Source of the DNA: Gymnopus androsaceus JB14
Taxonomy: Eukaryota > Basidiomycota > Agaricomycetes > Agaricales > Omphalotaceae
Direction: 5' to 3'
DNA: 64,000 bases
Assembly: GCA_009733575.1 (NCBI GenBank)
Contig: ML769551.1
Location: forward strand, 1-64,000
A model generated the notes under the pieces. That model was not told the origin of the DNA and did not search any database. It saw only the letters and a list, made by a program, of their open reading frames with translations. This document shows, one piece after another, positions 34,568-45,823 of the stretch (its first letter is position 1; every line of letters starts with the position of its first letter). Position numbers and translations under genes: made by a program.

Positions 34568-35774
34568 GAGCTCGCGATTCCCGCCTGTGATGGGAGTGGT
34601 GCTATAATGCGACAACTTCCGTCTACGCCAAAGCGAACAGATGCTAACTGAGCTGTAAGCCGGTGAGGTAGCAGAAGTACTCTCTCACTTTTCTTCTACT
34701 TCAACCAATGCTCTGGGCTTAGTCCTGGTGCTATAATGCGACAACTCTTTCCGTCTACGCTGAAGCAAGCAGATGCTAACTGAGCTGTAAGCCGGTGAGG
34801 TAGCAGAAGCACGTAGAGGCAGGAAATTCGACTTTTTACGCCAATTTTATCTATGCCAAAGCGAGCAGACGTCAACTGAGCCATGGACCGATGCGGTGGC
34901 AGAAACATGCAGGCTTGGCTCTCAGTCAAGATTCCTTACTCTATGTTTTGACATTCGTACAGCACAGCGCAAGGATCCACCTCTGGGTTTAATCCTGGCA
35001 CGCAGATAGCTCTCAGGAATGACCATTGCCCGGGTTCAATGATTATTTACTCTACTCTAACTTGGCATTAACTCTTTCCTAGCCTTCGATAGTGCGATAC
35101 AACGATCGGTCTCTAGGTTTAATCCTGGAATTCAGATGACTCTCATACAACGGACAATTTGACCATCACCTAGCTTCAGCCTCTAGGTTTAATCCCCACG
35201 TGTAGATAGCTAACAATACTTTACTCTAATTTGACTTTAATTCTTTGCTAGCTTTGGACAATGCTCTGGGATTATTCATAGAGCTATGCAACGCAATGAT
35301 CTGCCTCTAGGTTTAATCCTAGAGCGCAGATGTGACTGCGACCATCGCTCACTCTTTTTACGATCTGCCTCTGGGTTTAATCCCGGCGCTCAGATAGCTC
35401 TCAGATAACTTTAATAGCCTTCGACAGTGCTCTGTTTGTCGCAATGCAATGATCTGCCTCTGGGTTTAATCTTGAAGTGCAAATAGCTCTCAGATAGAGA
35501 CTGCGACCATCTCTTGCAGATATTTTTGACAACCCGGTGTCCTCTTATTGAAGTTTATATCTTCCCTTTCAATCAGAGACTACAGTTCATTTTTTTCTTT
35601 ACACTGTACAGATTCTACATGGACGAAATGATCACTCCGTAGGTTTTCAAATCCCCCCCTTCTTCAAGCAACTCTTCCTTTGCTTCCTGTTCCAAGCCTT
35701 TACCTTCGCTTATAGACTCTGTCAGTATTGTAGAATATGCTACTATGGTCAAAACTGGACCTCGCAACCCCTTC
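34568..35774 (-). repeat. Right arm of 8.8-kb inverted repeat
   Basis: Inverted match of 26934-28267, including the GATTCCCGCCTGTGATGGG inner edge, two units of the 132-bp repeat, six or more CTCTRGGTTTAATCC motifs and the outer GGACCTCGCAACCCCTTCG edge. It lacks part of one tandem unit, which explains the shorter length. Confidence 0.85.
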
Positions 35775-36298
35775 GCCGCGAGTATTTTTTTTCCACAGTT
35801 TTACAATGTACCACGTCACTGCCAGTTATCTGAAAGGCATTCCACAGAATACTACTTAACGATAACCAAATACGATTTTAATGGTCTTCATGTGCTCCAA
35901 CGGTGTCATCCGTGGCAAACTGGAAGCGACAATGGATGCCTGGCGCACTACCAGAATCTAGCCCGAAAATTGTCAATGCACATGTCAAGCACATGTGTGT
36001 TTCTGAGTCTTTCATTCTTTCATTGACATTAACCACAACCACAATGTTATCACCACTCAATGACAACTACTAATTGTAAAGACAGCAACTTCCTTTCTGA
36101 GACCATACTGAATTATGTCTTCAAAACTGAGCATTGTGATGTAACAAAACCTTTGGTGAGTCGAGATTTTTCTTTGTTCTTATTACTCGAGAGAATAATT
36201 CTGGACTGTAGATCATTGGAATTCTCACAGTTACGACCCTAGCTATAATTTGGTACTGGGCTTTTGGTTTGTTTGAAGAGAAGTGAGTTCTCTGAAAG
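35775..36298. other. No gene recognised
   Basis: Flank of the inverted repeat and upstream region of the small coiled-coil frame. Short open frames only. Confidence 0.35.
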
Positions 36299-36553
36299 AT
36301 GCTGTCAAAGCATTATGAGAGCTCATCAAATTCACGTCTCAGCATGTTGGATGTAAGCGAAGAGATGAAAGTTCTGCCAAAAGAAATCAATGCTCTCCGG
36401 ACAAAAATTGACCTCCTCCGACAAGGGCGAGACGAAATTAAGGCCAAACAGATGTACACTGTCTACAAAGAAATTGATGCTCTCCAGACAGAGATCAATC
36501 TTCTCCGTAACGAGCAAGACAAAATGAAGGCCATGATGCTAGCTTCAGGCTGA
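36299..36553 (+). CDS. Small coiled-coil protein, 84 aa
   Basis: The ATG at 36299 opens an uninterrupted frame ending TGA at 36551. After a Ser-rich start (MLSKHYESSSNSRLSMLDVS) the protein is two imperfect 29-residue heptad-like repeats: KEINALRTKIDLLRQGRDE and KEIDALQTEINLLRNEQDK, with I/L at regular a/d positions. A coiled coil is the obvious reading. No known domain. Possible second exons after 36553 (a GTAAGT-like donor lies near 36620) were not resolved. The repeat structure supports coding, but it could be a fragment of a longer gene. Confidence 0.4.
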   Translation: MLSKHYESSSNSRLSMLDVSEEMKVLPKEINALRTKIDLLRQGRDEIKAKQMYTVYKEIDALQTEINLLRNEQDKMKAMMLASG

Positions 36554-37325
36554 GCCCTCCGAAGCCACTCAACATATCGCGTTCCTTTGTTGGAAGCTAG
36601 GACAAGTTCACAGGGACACTGTAAGTGTTTCAACTTCAAGCCTCTCAAATAAATGGTCTCATACTCGAATCCCTCTTAGACATAAATATTTCATACTCGA
36701 ATCTCTCTTAATTGTACGGTGTACATCGTTCAGCGTTCATCTTGGTTCATTTTCTACCCACCTTTCTTCTGCTTTTAGAGTCTTTGTAACTTTGTCATTC
36801 GCATCTAAATTTAAAGTGTACAATTTTTCTCTCGTCGCGTTTTGCCACGGTCATCTTCCAAAGTTCGTAGAATGGAAGAAGGCAACTGAGATTGGTGTTA
36901 GCAGGGATAATTATAGCTGCTTGCTTACCAGAAGCTGTGGACGACTTGTAGTATGTTCAATAATGGAAGGGCGTCTTGGTCGACCATGTCCCTCAGAAGG
37001 AGTTGCCGTCCTTCTCGCGAGACGCGGGTGCTGATGAATGTCCGCAAGCATCTCGAGATGCAGTGGATAAAGCAATAAAACTTTAATGAGGGCCTAATCT
37101 GTAAATTCATTTCGTATTCAAATGATGCTGATAATTTGCTTAACAATTCGTATCTGATTCACTGACCGAACACACCTCGAGATCTTTAAAACTACCTAAA
37201 CTAGAGCTCAGAAGTTGGCGGTCGACACACTTTCTTCGTGAGCAGCGATGGCTTTGAACAGTGAAATTCTGCCTTTCCATGATCTATCCCAGCTCATACA
37301 TATATACAAAACACCCTTTGTGTGG
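36554..37325. other. No gene recognised
   Basis: Downstream flank of the transposase gene (which reads toward it). A near-duplicate of CATACTCGAATCYCTCTTA occurs at about 36661 and 36692. No gene. Confidence 0.35.
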
Positions 37326-40300
37326 CTACTGCAGCTTATTCCTGTTGAAGCAATCATTATTCTTCATTGCAATATTATAGAAGAATCGTCTCACCTGTGA
37401 CATATTCACAGCCATGCACATACCATCCCACAAATTCCATCGCAATGCATGTCCAATAATACAAGACCTATCCACAAGCGTGGTCTCAAGAAACAAAGTC
37501 GAAACTAATTTTGCCTCGAAGCCTCGAGGCCACCAGCCCTTGAATGGATCTTGACCGGGGAGATCAAGGTTCATGCTTTGGCGGATTGCAAACTGTACCT
37601 CGCCTTCATCTCGTTCGGGAATGTACTGAATCTGGCCAGTTCTCCATCCAGGTTCATCTGGTAGACGTATGCATACAAAACTGTTCCCTAGTCCAGGAGC
37701 TCCTTGTACAGTGTAAACTCATTGCGGCGCTTCAATACGCGTAAGCAAAGCAACACCTCGATGATCATTACGATCAAGTAAATTCACAAGGTCGTGTGGA
37801 ATTTCCTTCCTTTTACGACCCTCACTGGTTTCTTTCTCTGCATGAGAAAAGTTGTATGCTTTGTTTAGGATATTGTGGCAAGCCTTCAGCAGCGGTGGGC
37901 AGTCAGAGTGCATTAACCATCGACGAAAGCCTACTCCTCTGGCATAGGAGTGAAGGAGTGTGGTTTCCAGTTGGCCTATCTCTCATGTGTCAGTATCTTG
38001 TACCCTACCGTTGAAAAGCTAGTGTTTCACAAACCTGGTCTATGATTTGTTGGTATTTTTTGTAATCTCCCGATACGACACTCTCCAGGAAAACACCAAA
38101 CGTTAGGCGTGGAACTAAAAAGACCAATGAAGTCGTAAACATGAAATCCAACCTGATGCAATGGAACCCCAAAGCCTGGAAAGTTTTCTTTCAATCCTTC
38201 TAGATGTTTTTGGTAATAATGCAAGAATAGCTCCTGTTGTTGGGAGGAGATACTCCTTTTGGCCATCAAGATCAATGCACAGGTGAGGTTCATGGATGTA
38301 TCTAGAACAGGCTGCATCTCGTTGTAATTGCTAGCTCTGATGGGTGATTCCTCCATCCACAAGCTCAGTAATGCCAGAGGCAAGTAAAGGGAAAAGGTCC
38401 TGCTCCAGTTATCTGCTTTCAGAGTAACTCCTGCTTTTAAACCAGTCTCAAAGGGAGGTTTTGTTACCCAGGAGGCAACTAAAACCTCGCGGAAGCACCT
38501 ATGCACCCGTGCAAGTACTTCACCTGAGTGAATTTGCAGCCATAATAAAGGTTTTGTCGGTTTTGTTTTCCACTGGTATATCAGAGCGTTAGTTTCAAGT
38601 TGTATGATTTACAAATAAACTCACCCAGATGATCAGCTGTGGTATGAGCAAGTCCTTCGTAATTTTATCTGATGAGGGCATTGGGGGCATTTGGTTCAAG
38701 TCCAGGCAAACAAAGGTAAGCGCGTCTACACTTGCACGTTCCAAATCCTTTGCCAGCTGCTCTTCATCATCAAGCGGTTTACAAAGGAAACAATGAACCT
38801 GACCAACGTGAACAGAAGAATTATATGTCATTGTTGTTGCTAAATTCTCCATAGCGTTTTTACGCTGTTCTTCACCAAGCTCGACGTGTATAACCCCATC
38901 ATCAGACATACCATTGTCCGAACCACAGTCACTGATGGCATATGTAACTGGAGGAGGAGCCCAAGGTGCACCTGGATGGGGACGATTTCTCACTGTAAAG
39001 TGAGGCCACCGAAATTTTCCATCTTGGTCAACATCATTTTCTCGCTGTTCAAACAACCTTTAAGTTGAATCCATTGAAGTAATGTTCTTGACTCACCCAT
39101 TCCACTAGCGATTCAGCCATTAAAGTCTTCCATAATGATTTTTGTGGTATTCCGTGCTCATCATCACAGTTGTTGAAAGGCAAAATCCACAAGTCATTGC
39201 AAATGTAAACCAATGAGATCCAGCGAAGATCGGTGAGGCGTTTAAGCAGCCGTTTCCTCAGCTTTTTCCCTTCAGGAGTGTCTGACTGGGGACGTTTCTG
39301 AGAAAGAAGCTGATGCCCCTTTACAACCTCACTGAGAGCCCTAATATCGTGCTTCATAGCTGGAGTTAGCCAATTCTGGATACGCGATAGTCGAACTTTT
39401 CCCTGCTCTTCAGTGAGATCTTCCCATTCTAGATATGCTAGGAACTCCTCGCTATCAGTATTATCTACTTGAGGATCATGGGGACGAGGGCGAGGAGGGT
39501 GTGCAAATTCGTGGTAAAACGCTATATCTGATTCATAAGGAGATGGTACCTTGGAGCTGAGTGTGGTTAAGCCCAAAGCATTTCAAAAGTAACGTTGCAA
39601 AATGCGGTGGTAGAATGCATTCATCGGGTCTGGAATAAGCTGGATGGAGAGTTTAAAGTATTTCAGGAGCATCATTGGGCTGTAACGTGTCCCATAATAA
39701 TGTTTGATGGCCTCCCGCTCCGAGATTGTTTGAGCCTCCCTCCACTTCTCCATACCTTCCCAATATATCTCGTCATCAGCCCGGGCCCAATTCGCATGAT
39801 CTGTTCGCAAGATACTTTCTTCATGAAAGTTCGAGCAACAAGTACAGAGATAATGAGAGGTGGCGTTGAGAACCCCTGCGACTGGTCGCACTGCCTTTAA
39901 ATCAAGACAAGCCCCTGCAACCATTGCACGGGATATGCATTCCTCACTGGGAACTGAAGCATTCACCTCATCAGGACTCCCAGCACATTTCATGCCCCTT
40001 GTATATGCCTTCTCCAAGTCGGAAAATACAGGCTTTAGCAAATGTGCATGCTGTGCGTCAATAGCATTGGGTTTGTGTGGGCCGCGCCAGAATCCCAGAA
40101 TATATACGTTAACATCATCCTCGCGTATGTCGTAGGGCAGGTTGAGGCATTTCAAGGAGATGACTCCTGTGGAACGAGACTTTCTTCGTCCAGTCGTTCC
40201 CTCCGTATTGAATGAGTCTGCATAGAAGAGGAAAAAAAAACGGCATTCTGCTCCTCCATCAACAAAGAGCTTTCCATCTGGACCTAACAGGACCCGATAA

Positions 40301-40638
40301 ATTTCTCCATCTGCAGTATGTGTTTTATCTGGTGGAGCAACAGGATTATTTCGAACATGGTCACAGAAGGCTCGAGCATACTGCTGTATTTTAGGCTGAG
40401 CAATAAATCGAGCAAACCAATCGAAAAATCGCCGCCCCTGAGCTGTCCATAGAAGCAGCCCGCACTGACTGCCGCCATGGCGTGGTCTAAGCCACATGAT
40501 CCTGATAGGTCCAGTTCGTCGAATAAGATACTGAGGTGCTCCTTCTTCACGGGAGGCCTCTGATCGCGAAAGGATGATGGAGGAGCTTTGCGTTCGACAC
40601 CATTGAGGACGTTCCGTAGGTTGTTTCCTCCTTCCCAT
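37326..40638 (-). CDS. tnp2/Plavaka-type DNA transposase, multi-exon
   Basis: Exons read leftward from the ATG at 40636-40638: about 40638-39590, 39560-39110, 39040-38640, 38540-38030, 37960-37720 and 37700-37326; exact joins only partly resolved. Landmarks in order: GEIYRVLLGPDGKLF, RSTGVISLKCLNLPYDIRED with VYILGFWRGPHKPN, LDLKAVRPVAGVLNATSHYL followed by CTCC, GTRYSPMMLLKYFKLSIQLI with PDPMNAF, then ADNWSRTFSLYLPLALLSLW, VWCFPGECRIGRLQKIPTNH, RWLMHSDCPPLLKACHNIL, and a C-terminal DRSCIIGHALRWNLWDGMC. This order matches CACTA-like (tnp2, Pfam Transposase_21/Plavaka) transposases of mushrooms. Length (about 1000 residues in total) is near full. The N-terminus begins right at the tandem array at 40668, so an N-terminal piece may be missing. 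No terminal CACTA repeats were identified. Intactness is uncertain. Confidence 0.7.
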
Positions 40639-40667
40639 GCGAGACCTCTCCTCTGGACCCAACGTAC

Positions 40668-41165
40668 TAGTAACTAATCTAATGGTTGAACTAGTACTAA
40701 TAAATCGGACTAGTAACTAATCTAATGGTTGAACTAGTACCAATAACTCGGACTAATAACTCGTACTAGTAACTAATCTAATGGTTGAACTAGTACTAAT
40801 AACTCGGACTAGTAGCTAATCTAATGGTTGAACTAGTACCAATAACTTGTACTATAGTACTAGTTCAACCATTAGATACTATCGAGTTATTACTAGTCAC
40901 AGAGTAGTTATTAGTACTAGTTCAACCATTAGATTAGTTACTAGTATGGGTTATTAGTCCGAGTTATTGATACTAGTTCAACCATTAGATTAGTTACTAT
41001 TCCGAGTTCTTAGTACTAGTTCAACCATTAGATTAGTTACTAGTACGAGTTATTGGTACTAGTACAACCATTAGATTAGTTACTAGTCCGAGTTATTAGT
41101 ACTAGTTGAACCATTAGATTAGTTAGTAGTCCGACTTATTGGTTCTAGTACAACCATTAGGTTAC
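40668..41165. repeat. Inverted minisatellite (about 43-57-bp unit)
   Basis: Units containing CTAATCTAATGGTTGAACTA occur four times in one orientation (40673-40855), then about seven times in the other (AACCATTAGATTAGTTACTA, 40860-41160), around a centre at TACTATAGTACTAG (about 40850-40866). The result is a long palindrome that is itself a tandem array. Confidence 0.9.
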
Positions 41166-41187
41166 TGTTGCCCGCCCTCCCGGCGCT

Positions 41188-41395
41188 TATGGGCTCTTAT
41201 TTTGCCAACAAATGTCGCGAATCAGGCTTGATAAATCCTCAAAAAATCATCAAAAATCATGAAAATATTCTGGCATTGTTGTTCCGCCTCCCCGGCACAT
41301 ATGGGCGCTTATGGGCACTTATTTTACAGAAAAATGTCAAGAATCAGGCTTGATAAATGTGGGAAAAATCATGAAAAATCATGAAAATATTCAGG
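41188..41395 (+). repeat. Direct repeat pair, about 115 bp apart
   Basis: Two copies of a segment with ATGGGCGCTTATTTT, GAATCAGGCTTGATAAAT and AAATCATGAAAATATTC. No coding content. Confidence 0.7.
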
Positions 41396-41439
41396 GACCA
41401 CTCCCCCCCTGGTGCCTAGAGGGTGCTTGTACAACAACA

Positions 41440-42095
41440 AAGACTATATTAGTTTGTAGTGAATGGATTCCATGGACTGTTATAGTTTGTAGTCCATGGT
41501 GTACTATATTTACTAGTCATTGTATTCCAACTGTACTATGGATTCCATAGTGTACTATATTTAATGGTCCATGGATTCCATACTGTACTCTGGATTCCAC
41601 ACTGAACTCTGGATTCCATAGTGTACTATATTTACTAGTAAATGGATTCCATACTGTACTCTGGATTCCATACTGTATTCTGGATTCCATAGTGTACTAT
41701 ATTTACTAGTGAATGGATTCCATACTGTACTCTGGATTCCATACTGTATTCTGGATTCCATAGTGTACTATATTTACTAGTGAATGGATTCCATACTGTA
41801 CTCTGGATTCCATACTGTACTCTGGATTCCACACTGTACTCTGGATTCCATACTGTACTCTGGATCCCACACTGTACTCTGGATTCCATAGTGTACTATA
41901 TTTACTAGTGAATGGATTCCATACTGTACTCTGGATTCCATACTGTATTCTGGATTCCATAGTGTACTATATTTAATGGTCAATGGAATCCATACCATAC
42001 TATGGAATCCATACTGTACTCTGGATTCCACACTGTACTCTGGATTCCACACTGTACTCTGGATTCCATACTGTTCTCTGGATTCCATAGTGTAC
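41440..42095. repeat. GGATTCCATACTGTACTCT minisatellite, 71-bp higher order
   Basis: A basic unit of about 19 bp (GGATTCCATACTGTACTCT and variants) is arranged into a 71-bp higher-order unit that includes AGTGTACTATATTTACTAGT. Its right edge is the TA target of the transposon at 42098. Minus-strand frames here (repeated MESRVQYGIQSTVWNP) are repeat translations. Confidence 0.9.
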
Positions 42096-42350
42096 TAAGA
42101 TAGGGCTCATGGACGATGTGCGCACATCACGTGCCCAAGAGTGACAAATGCGTTACTTTCAGTAAAATCTTAATGACACTGATTTTGGCTCAAAATTGGA
42201 AATTTTGCTTGCATAGATTTGTGTAAAATACAATTTAGAATAATCGTATGCAAGCCGATTTTTCATCGATCCAGTTTTCTCCGCGGCATTAGCCGTATAG
42301 CACCCAAAAACACTCTTTTCTCGACTTGACGCGCCTTGTACCGCGTCAAA

Positions 42351-44926
42351 ATGCCTAAAAAGCGCAAAGGAAGGATAGAGAACTTTAATCAGGGTGGAAA
42401 AAAGTGGGCTATCGGAACCACGGCGCGTACTGCTGCACGTAAGCTGGGCTATAACTGGGCTGAGGAAAAGGGGAAAGATTTGAATGAAGTACGTGTTAAT
42501 CTTATTGACGCGACTTCGCGACTGAATTGAAACCTAGAATGACAGTCCTGAGAGTCCTTCTCGCTCAGGACCCAACTCTGACGCGTCTCCAGTGAGAAAC
42601 ACACCTAGACGCGCCCAATCATACATCTTTGGAAATTCTTCGGTTCCTAACACTCCCTCTCGCCGAAAATCACCCGTATTCCGTGCTCTGAGCCCTGTAT
42701 TCAGTGCCATTCTTTCACCCTTTCGTTCCCCACGCCCGGGTTCTCCATCGAAATCTGTCAATAATCACTCTCATGCCAACTTTTCAATGGATTCGCGTGA
42801 ACCTTCCATGATGAACTTGGATGAAACCGAAAATGGAACACCACGCGACTCTGAGCCCGAGATGTTTACAGATCCAGCTTTTCTGGATGGTGAAACCCCG
42901 GTGCCTCATGAAGACACATCGGATGCAGCATCAATTTCATCAATATCTTCAGAAGACTCATCGATTCTGGAGTTTGACGAGTCTGGTCACTCATCCTCAT
43001 GGGCCTCTCGAAAACCTCCAACGGTTGTTATGGCGCTTGAAGCACTTCATCATCTGCAGACGGTCCTGCGTCCTGCCATGAGTGGATCACGGAAACGCAC
43101 GAAAAACCCAAAAATCAATGGTTGGAGTAAAACTCACCTCGAAGAAGTTGAACACATGCTCAACCTGTACACAACGCCGGAGTCATCCACTTATCGAGAA
43201 TGGCAGCAGTCTTCTGTACAGGCTTCCATCGCGCTCAGGAAGAATCACACACAACTTTCTACTCCGGCATCTAAAATCCACACTCGCAAATCCCCTTCCG
43301 TTTCGGCATCTGCAGGTCCCAAAGCTTATTCGTGCAATGGTCATTCTCGTACTCTTCGGAAACGCGCCCGAGAGTACATTGAGAAACGCGAAATTCCTGT
43401 AAACCCATTCGGATCCTGGGCCAAATCTCTTCTAGAGACTCACCCTGACTTGAAGGATGAGGTCATGCAGCACCTTCTCTCAGTGGGAAAGTATGTCCAG
43501 GCTCATGATATTGTCTCGTTCTTGAATAGAGATGATGTTAAGGGGAAGTACGGGCTTGAGGATACAATTTCGATCTCTACAGCCAAGCGCTGGATGAAGG
43601 CACTGAAATTTCGTTGGGTCCGTAATCACGTCGGGCAGTATGTCGATGGCCATGAGCGTGCTGATGTTGTTCATTATCGTCAGGAGGTTTTTCTTCCAGC
43701 GTGGTATCGGATAGAGGGAAAGATGCGGTCTTGGACAGCTGATAATGCAGAGGAACTTGTCGAGGAAATCATTCAACAAGGTCGTCGAACTGTTGTCTGG
43801 TTCCATGACGAGTCTATTTTTTATGCTCATGACTGCCGAAAGGCACAGTGGGTTGCAGATGGAGTTTCGCCAGAACCTTACGCTAAAGGGGAAGGTATTT
43901 CTCTTATGGTTGCGGACTTTGTTTCGGCAGACTATGGCTGGCTCCGTTCAAAGGATGGGAAAGAATCAGCTCGTGTCATTTTCTGTCCTGGAAAAAATCG
44001 CGACGGTTATTTTGACAACAATGACATTTTGGCTCAGACTCGTAAAGCCATGGAGATTCTTTCGAAGGATTATCCGGATGAAGACCATGTCTTTGTTTTT
44101 GATAACGCCACCACTCATCTGAAGCGAGCGGAGGATGCTCTCTCTGCTCGTAAAATGCCGAAGTTCACACCAAAGGAGGGTACAAACTGGGGTGTTGAGG
44201 TAACTCTGAAGGCTCCGGATGGCTCCACTGTCTATGACGAGAAAGGAAAGCCAAAGAAGACCAAGATTCGAATGACCAACGGTAGATTTGCAGACGGCAC
44301 TGCTCAGGAACTTTACTTCCCTGCAGGACATTCTTGTGCTGGTATTTTTAAAGGTATGGCTCAGATTCTCTCGGAGCGGGGCCACATGAATGCACATGCT
44401 CTGCGGTCTGAATGTCCAAAGTTCAAATGTGACCCACTTCTGGAGGGAAAATGCTGTTGTCGACGTCTCTTATTCAATGAGCCTGACTTTGCAACTGGAC
44501 TGTCCTTGCTTGAACTCTTGTGCAAAGAGAAAGGCTTCGAGGTTCTGTTCCTTCCTAAATTCCACTGCGAGCTCAATTTTATTGAGCAGTGCTGGGGATC
44601 TGCTAAACGAAACTATCGCCTTATGCCAACTTCATCAAAAGAAGAAGATCTCCGACGTAACATGCTTGCATCTCTTGATGCGATTGAGCTGATTACAATG
44701 CGGCGGTATGATTTCTGCTTAAACAGTATTCATTTGGACTAACTGTTAGTCTTTTTACAGGTTTGCGCGACGTTCTAGACGTTTTATGGATGCATACCAC
44801 CGAGGTCTTACTGGTAAACAGGCAGCTTGGGCAGGGAAGAAATATCATGGTCATCGAGTGCTTCCGGAGTCATTGATGAAGGATATGGAATTTGATAATA
44901 TGTTAATAACTCAAAAAACAAAATAA
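42351..44926 (+). CDS. DDE transposase, 823 aa, intact
   Basis: Three exons (42351-42488, 42538-44705, 44761-44926) join in phase to 823 residues. The start MPKKRKGRIENFNQGGKKW is basic; residues about 50-150 are a Ser/Pro/Arg-rich region, then a predicted helical DNA-binding region, then the catalytic domain: D470 in WFHDESIFY, D568 in FDNATTH, E729 in FIEQCWGSAKRNYR. The core fits the Tc1/mariner-IS630 DDE fold and TA target, but 160 residues separate the second Asp from the Glu, where mariner has 34. The insert carries a Cys cluster (CPKFKCDPLLEGKCCCRR) that may bind zinc. The last exon adds the basic tail RRFARRSRRFMDAYHRGL, KYHGHRVLPESL. No stop or frameshift. It acts in the nucleus on the element's 28-bp ends. 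Similar transposases are multicopy in mushrooms, from memory. Confidence 0.9.
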
Positions 44927-45014
44927 ACATTTATATATCTTCCTTGTGTGTAACATCATAGATACGGCGTTGAGGGTAAGGTTCGAGACGAAGTTTTCGT
45001 CGCTCTCTATGCTC

Positions 45015-45679
45015 TCAACCTTCCGAACCATCCCTCCCAACCTGAATCAACCCAGTTGCAACCCTTCGAACATCACGCACAAAGTTTGAACCACACGGGC
45101 TCGAATAGAGATTTTCCCCCAGCCTAATCATATCCTGACGAAGTAGTCTGACCTCTCGTTCAAGTGAAGTTGCCTTTTGTACGGCCATGTCGCGTTCATG
45201 GAGGGCATTGATGACTTGACGGCAGATTTCATCAAGAAATTTACCTCGATGAAGCAGTCGTTCCATTTCCTCGCGTGTCACCGTTTGGCGTAATGCTTCA
45301 TCTTCGGGAGGACCAAATGATTCAACTGTAAAGAAAAACATTAGATAATATTCATAAGATATAGGTGCAAGCAACACACCTGCTTCATGCCAATCCTTTG
45401 TGCTAGTAGCGGCAATATCCCTCAACAATGTCAAGGAGGCTTCCAGAGCCTGCTTCGTATACATTCCCTTTGCACTATATTTATGTAGTAAGAGAGTAAA
45501 CACATCCTTAATGAAATCGCGACATACCTTACATTATAATCCCACCCATCGTTGGAAGAAGGACTTGAAGACTGAAGTTTAGGCTCCTCAGTTTTATCTT
45601 CATCTCCTTGATTTCCGTCTTCGGCACTATCTGGCCACCATTCCACGTCCGACGAGCTGGCACCGTAATGATATGGCAT
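45015..45679 (-). CDS. Transposon accessory protein, 185 aa, coiled coil
   Basis: Three exons (45679-45528, 45474-45380, 45325-45015) join in phase to 185 residues from an ATG start. The N-terminus is acidic (SSSDVEWWPDSAEDGNQGDE) and Ser-rich. The middle has KDWHEAVESFGPPEDEALRQ and REEMERLLHRGKFLDEICRQ. A coiled-coil stretch follows (ALHERDMAVQKATSLEREVR), and the end is SPCGSNFVRDVRRVATGLIQ. No catalytic motif is visible. The gene converges on the transposase gene inside the same 28-bp ends, and its splicing is intact, so selection as a transposon component is likely. Possible roles: transposase partner, regulator, or host-interaction factor. These are inferences only. Confidence 0.8.
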
Positions 45680-45823
45680 GCAATGATTGAGATCGAGAGT
45701 GAGAGGAAGGAAACGAAAAAACTAATTAGTGGCTATGTACCGCGTTTTCACAGGCTCCACATGACTGGTCACAGTCAGGTCACAGTGACGTAGGTGCGCA
45801 CATCGTCCATGAGCCCTATCTTA

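Larger units (their letters stand above)
42098..45821. mobile_element. Complete two-gene Tc1/mariner-like transposon
   Basis: Identical 28-bp inverted ends (42098-42125 and 45794-45821; outer bases AGATAGGGCTCATGGACGAT) flanked by TA on both sides (42096-42097, 45822-45823). Length 3724 bp. It encodes an intact DDE transposase on the plus strand and an intact spliced accessory gene on the minus strand, convergent, with 88 bp between stops. Perfect ends and undamaged genes indicate a young insertion. Confidence 0.92.

Noticed and set aside
27666..34929. Twin 77-codon frames in the two arms of the large inverted repeat
   Set aside because: They are the same repeat read in each arm and include the 132-bp tandem unit; no start context.
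41561..42088. Several long minus-strand frames with repeated ESRVQYGIQSTVWNP
   Set aside because: Pure translation of the minisatellite; frames shift by exactly 71 bp.
41440..42095. Evenly spaced repeats suggesting a CRISPR-like array
   Set aside because: Units are contiguous with no unique spacers, the genome is eukaryotic, and the unit structure (19 bp within 71 bp) is that of a minisatellite.
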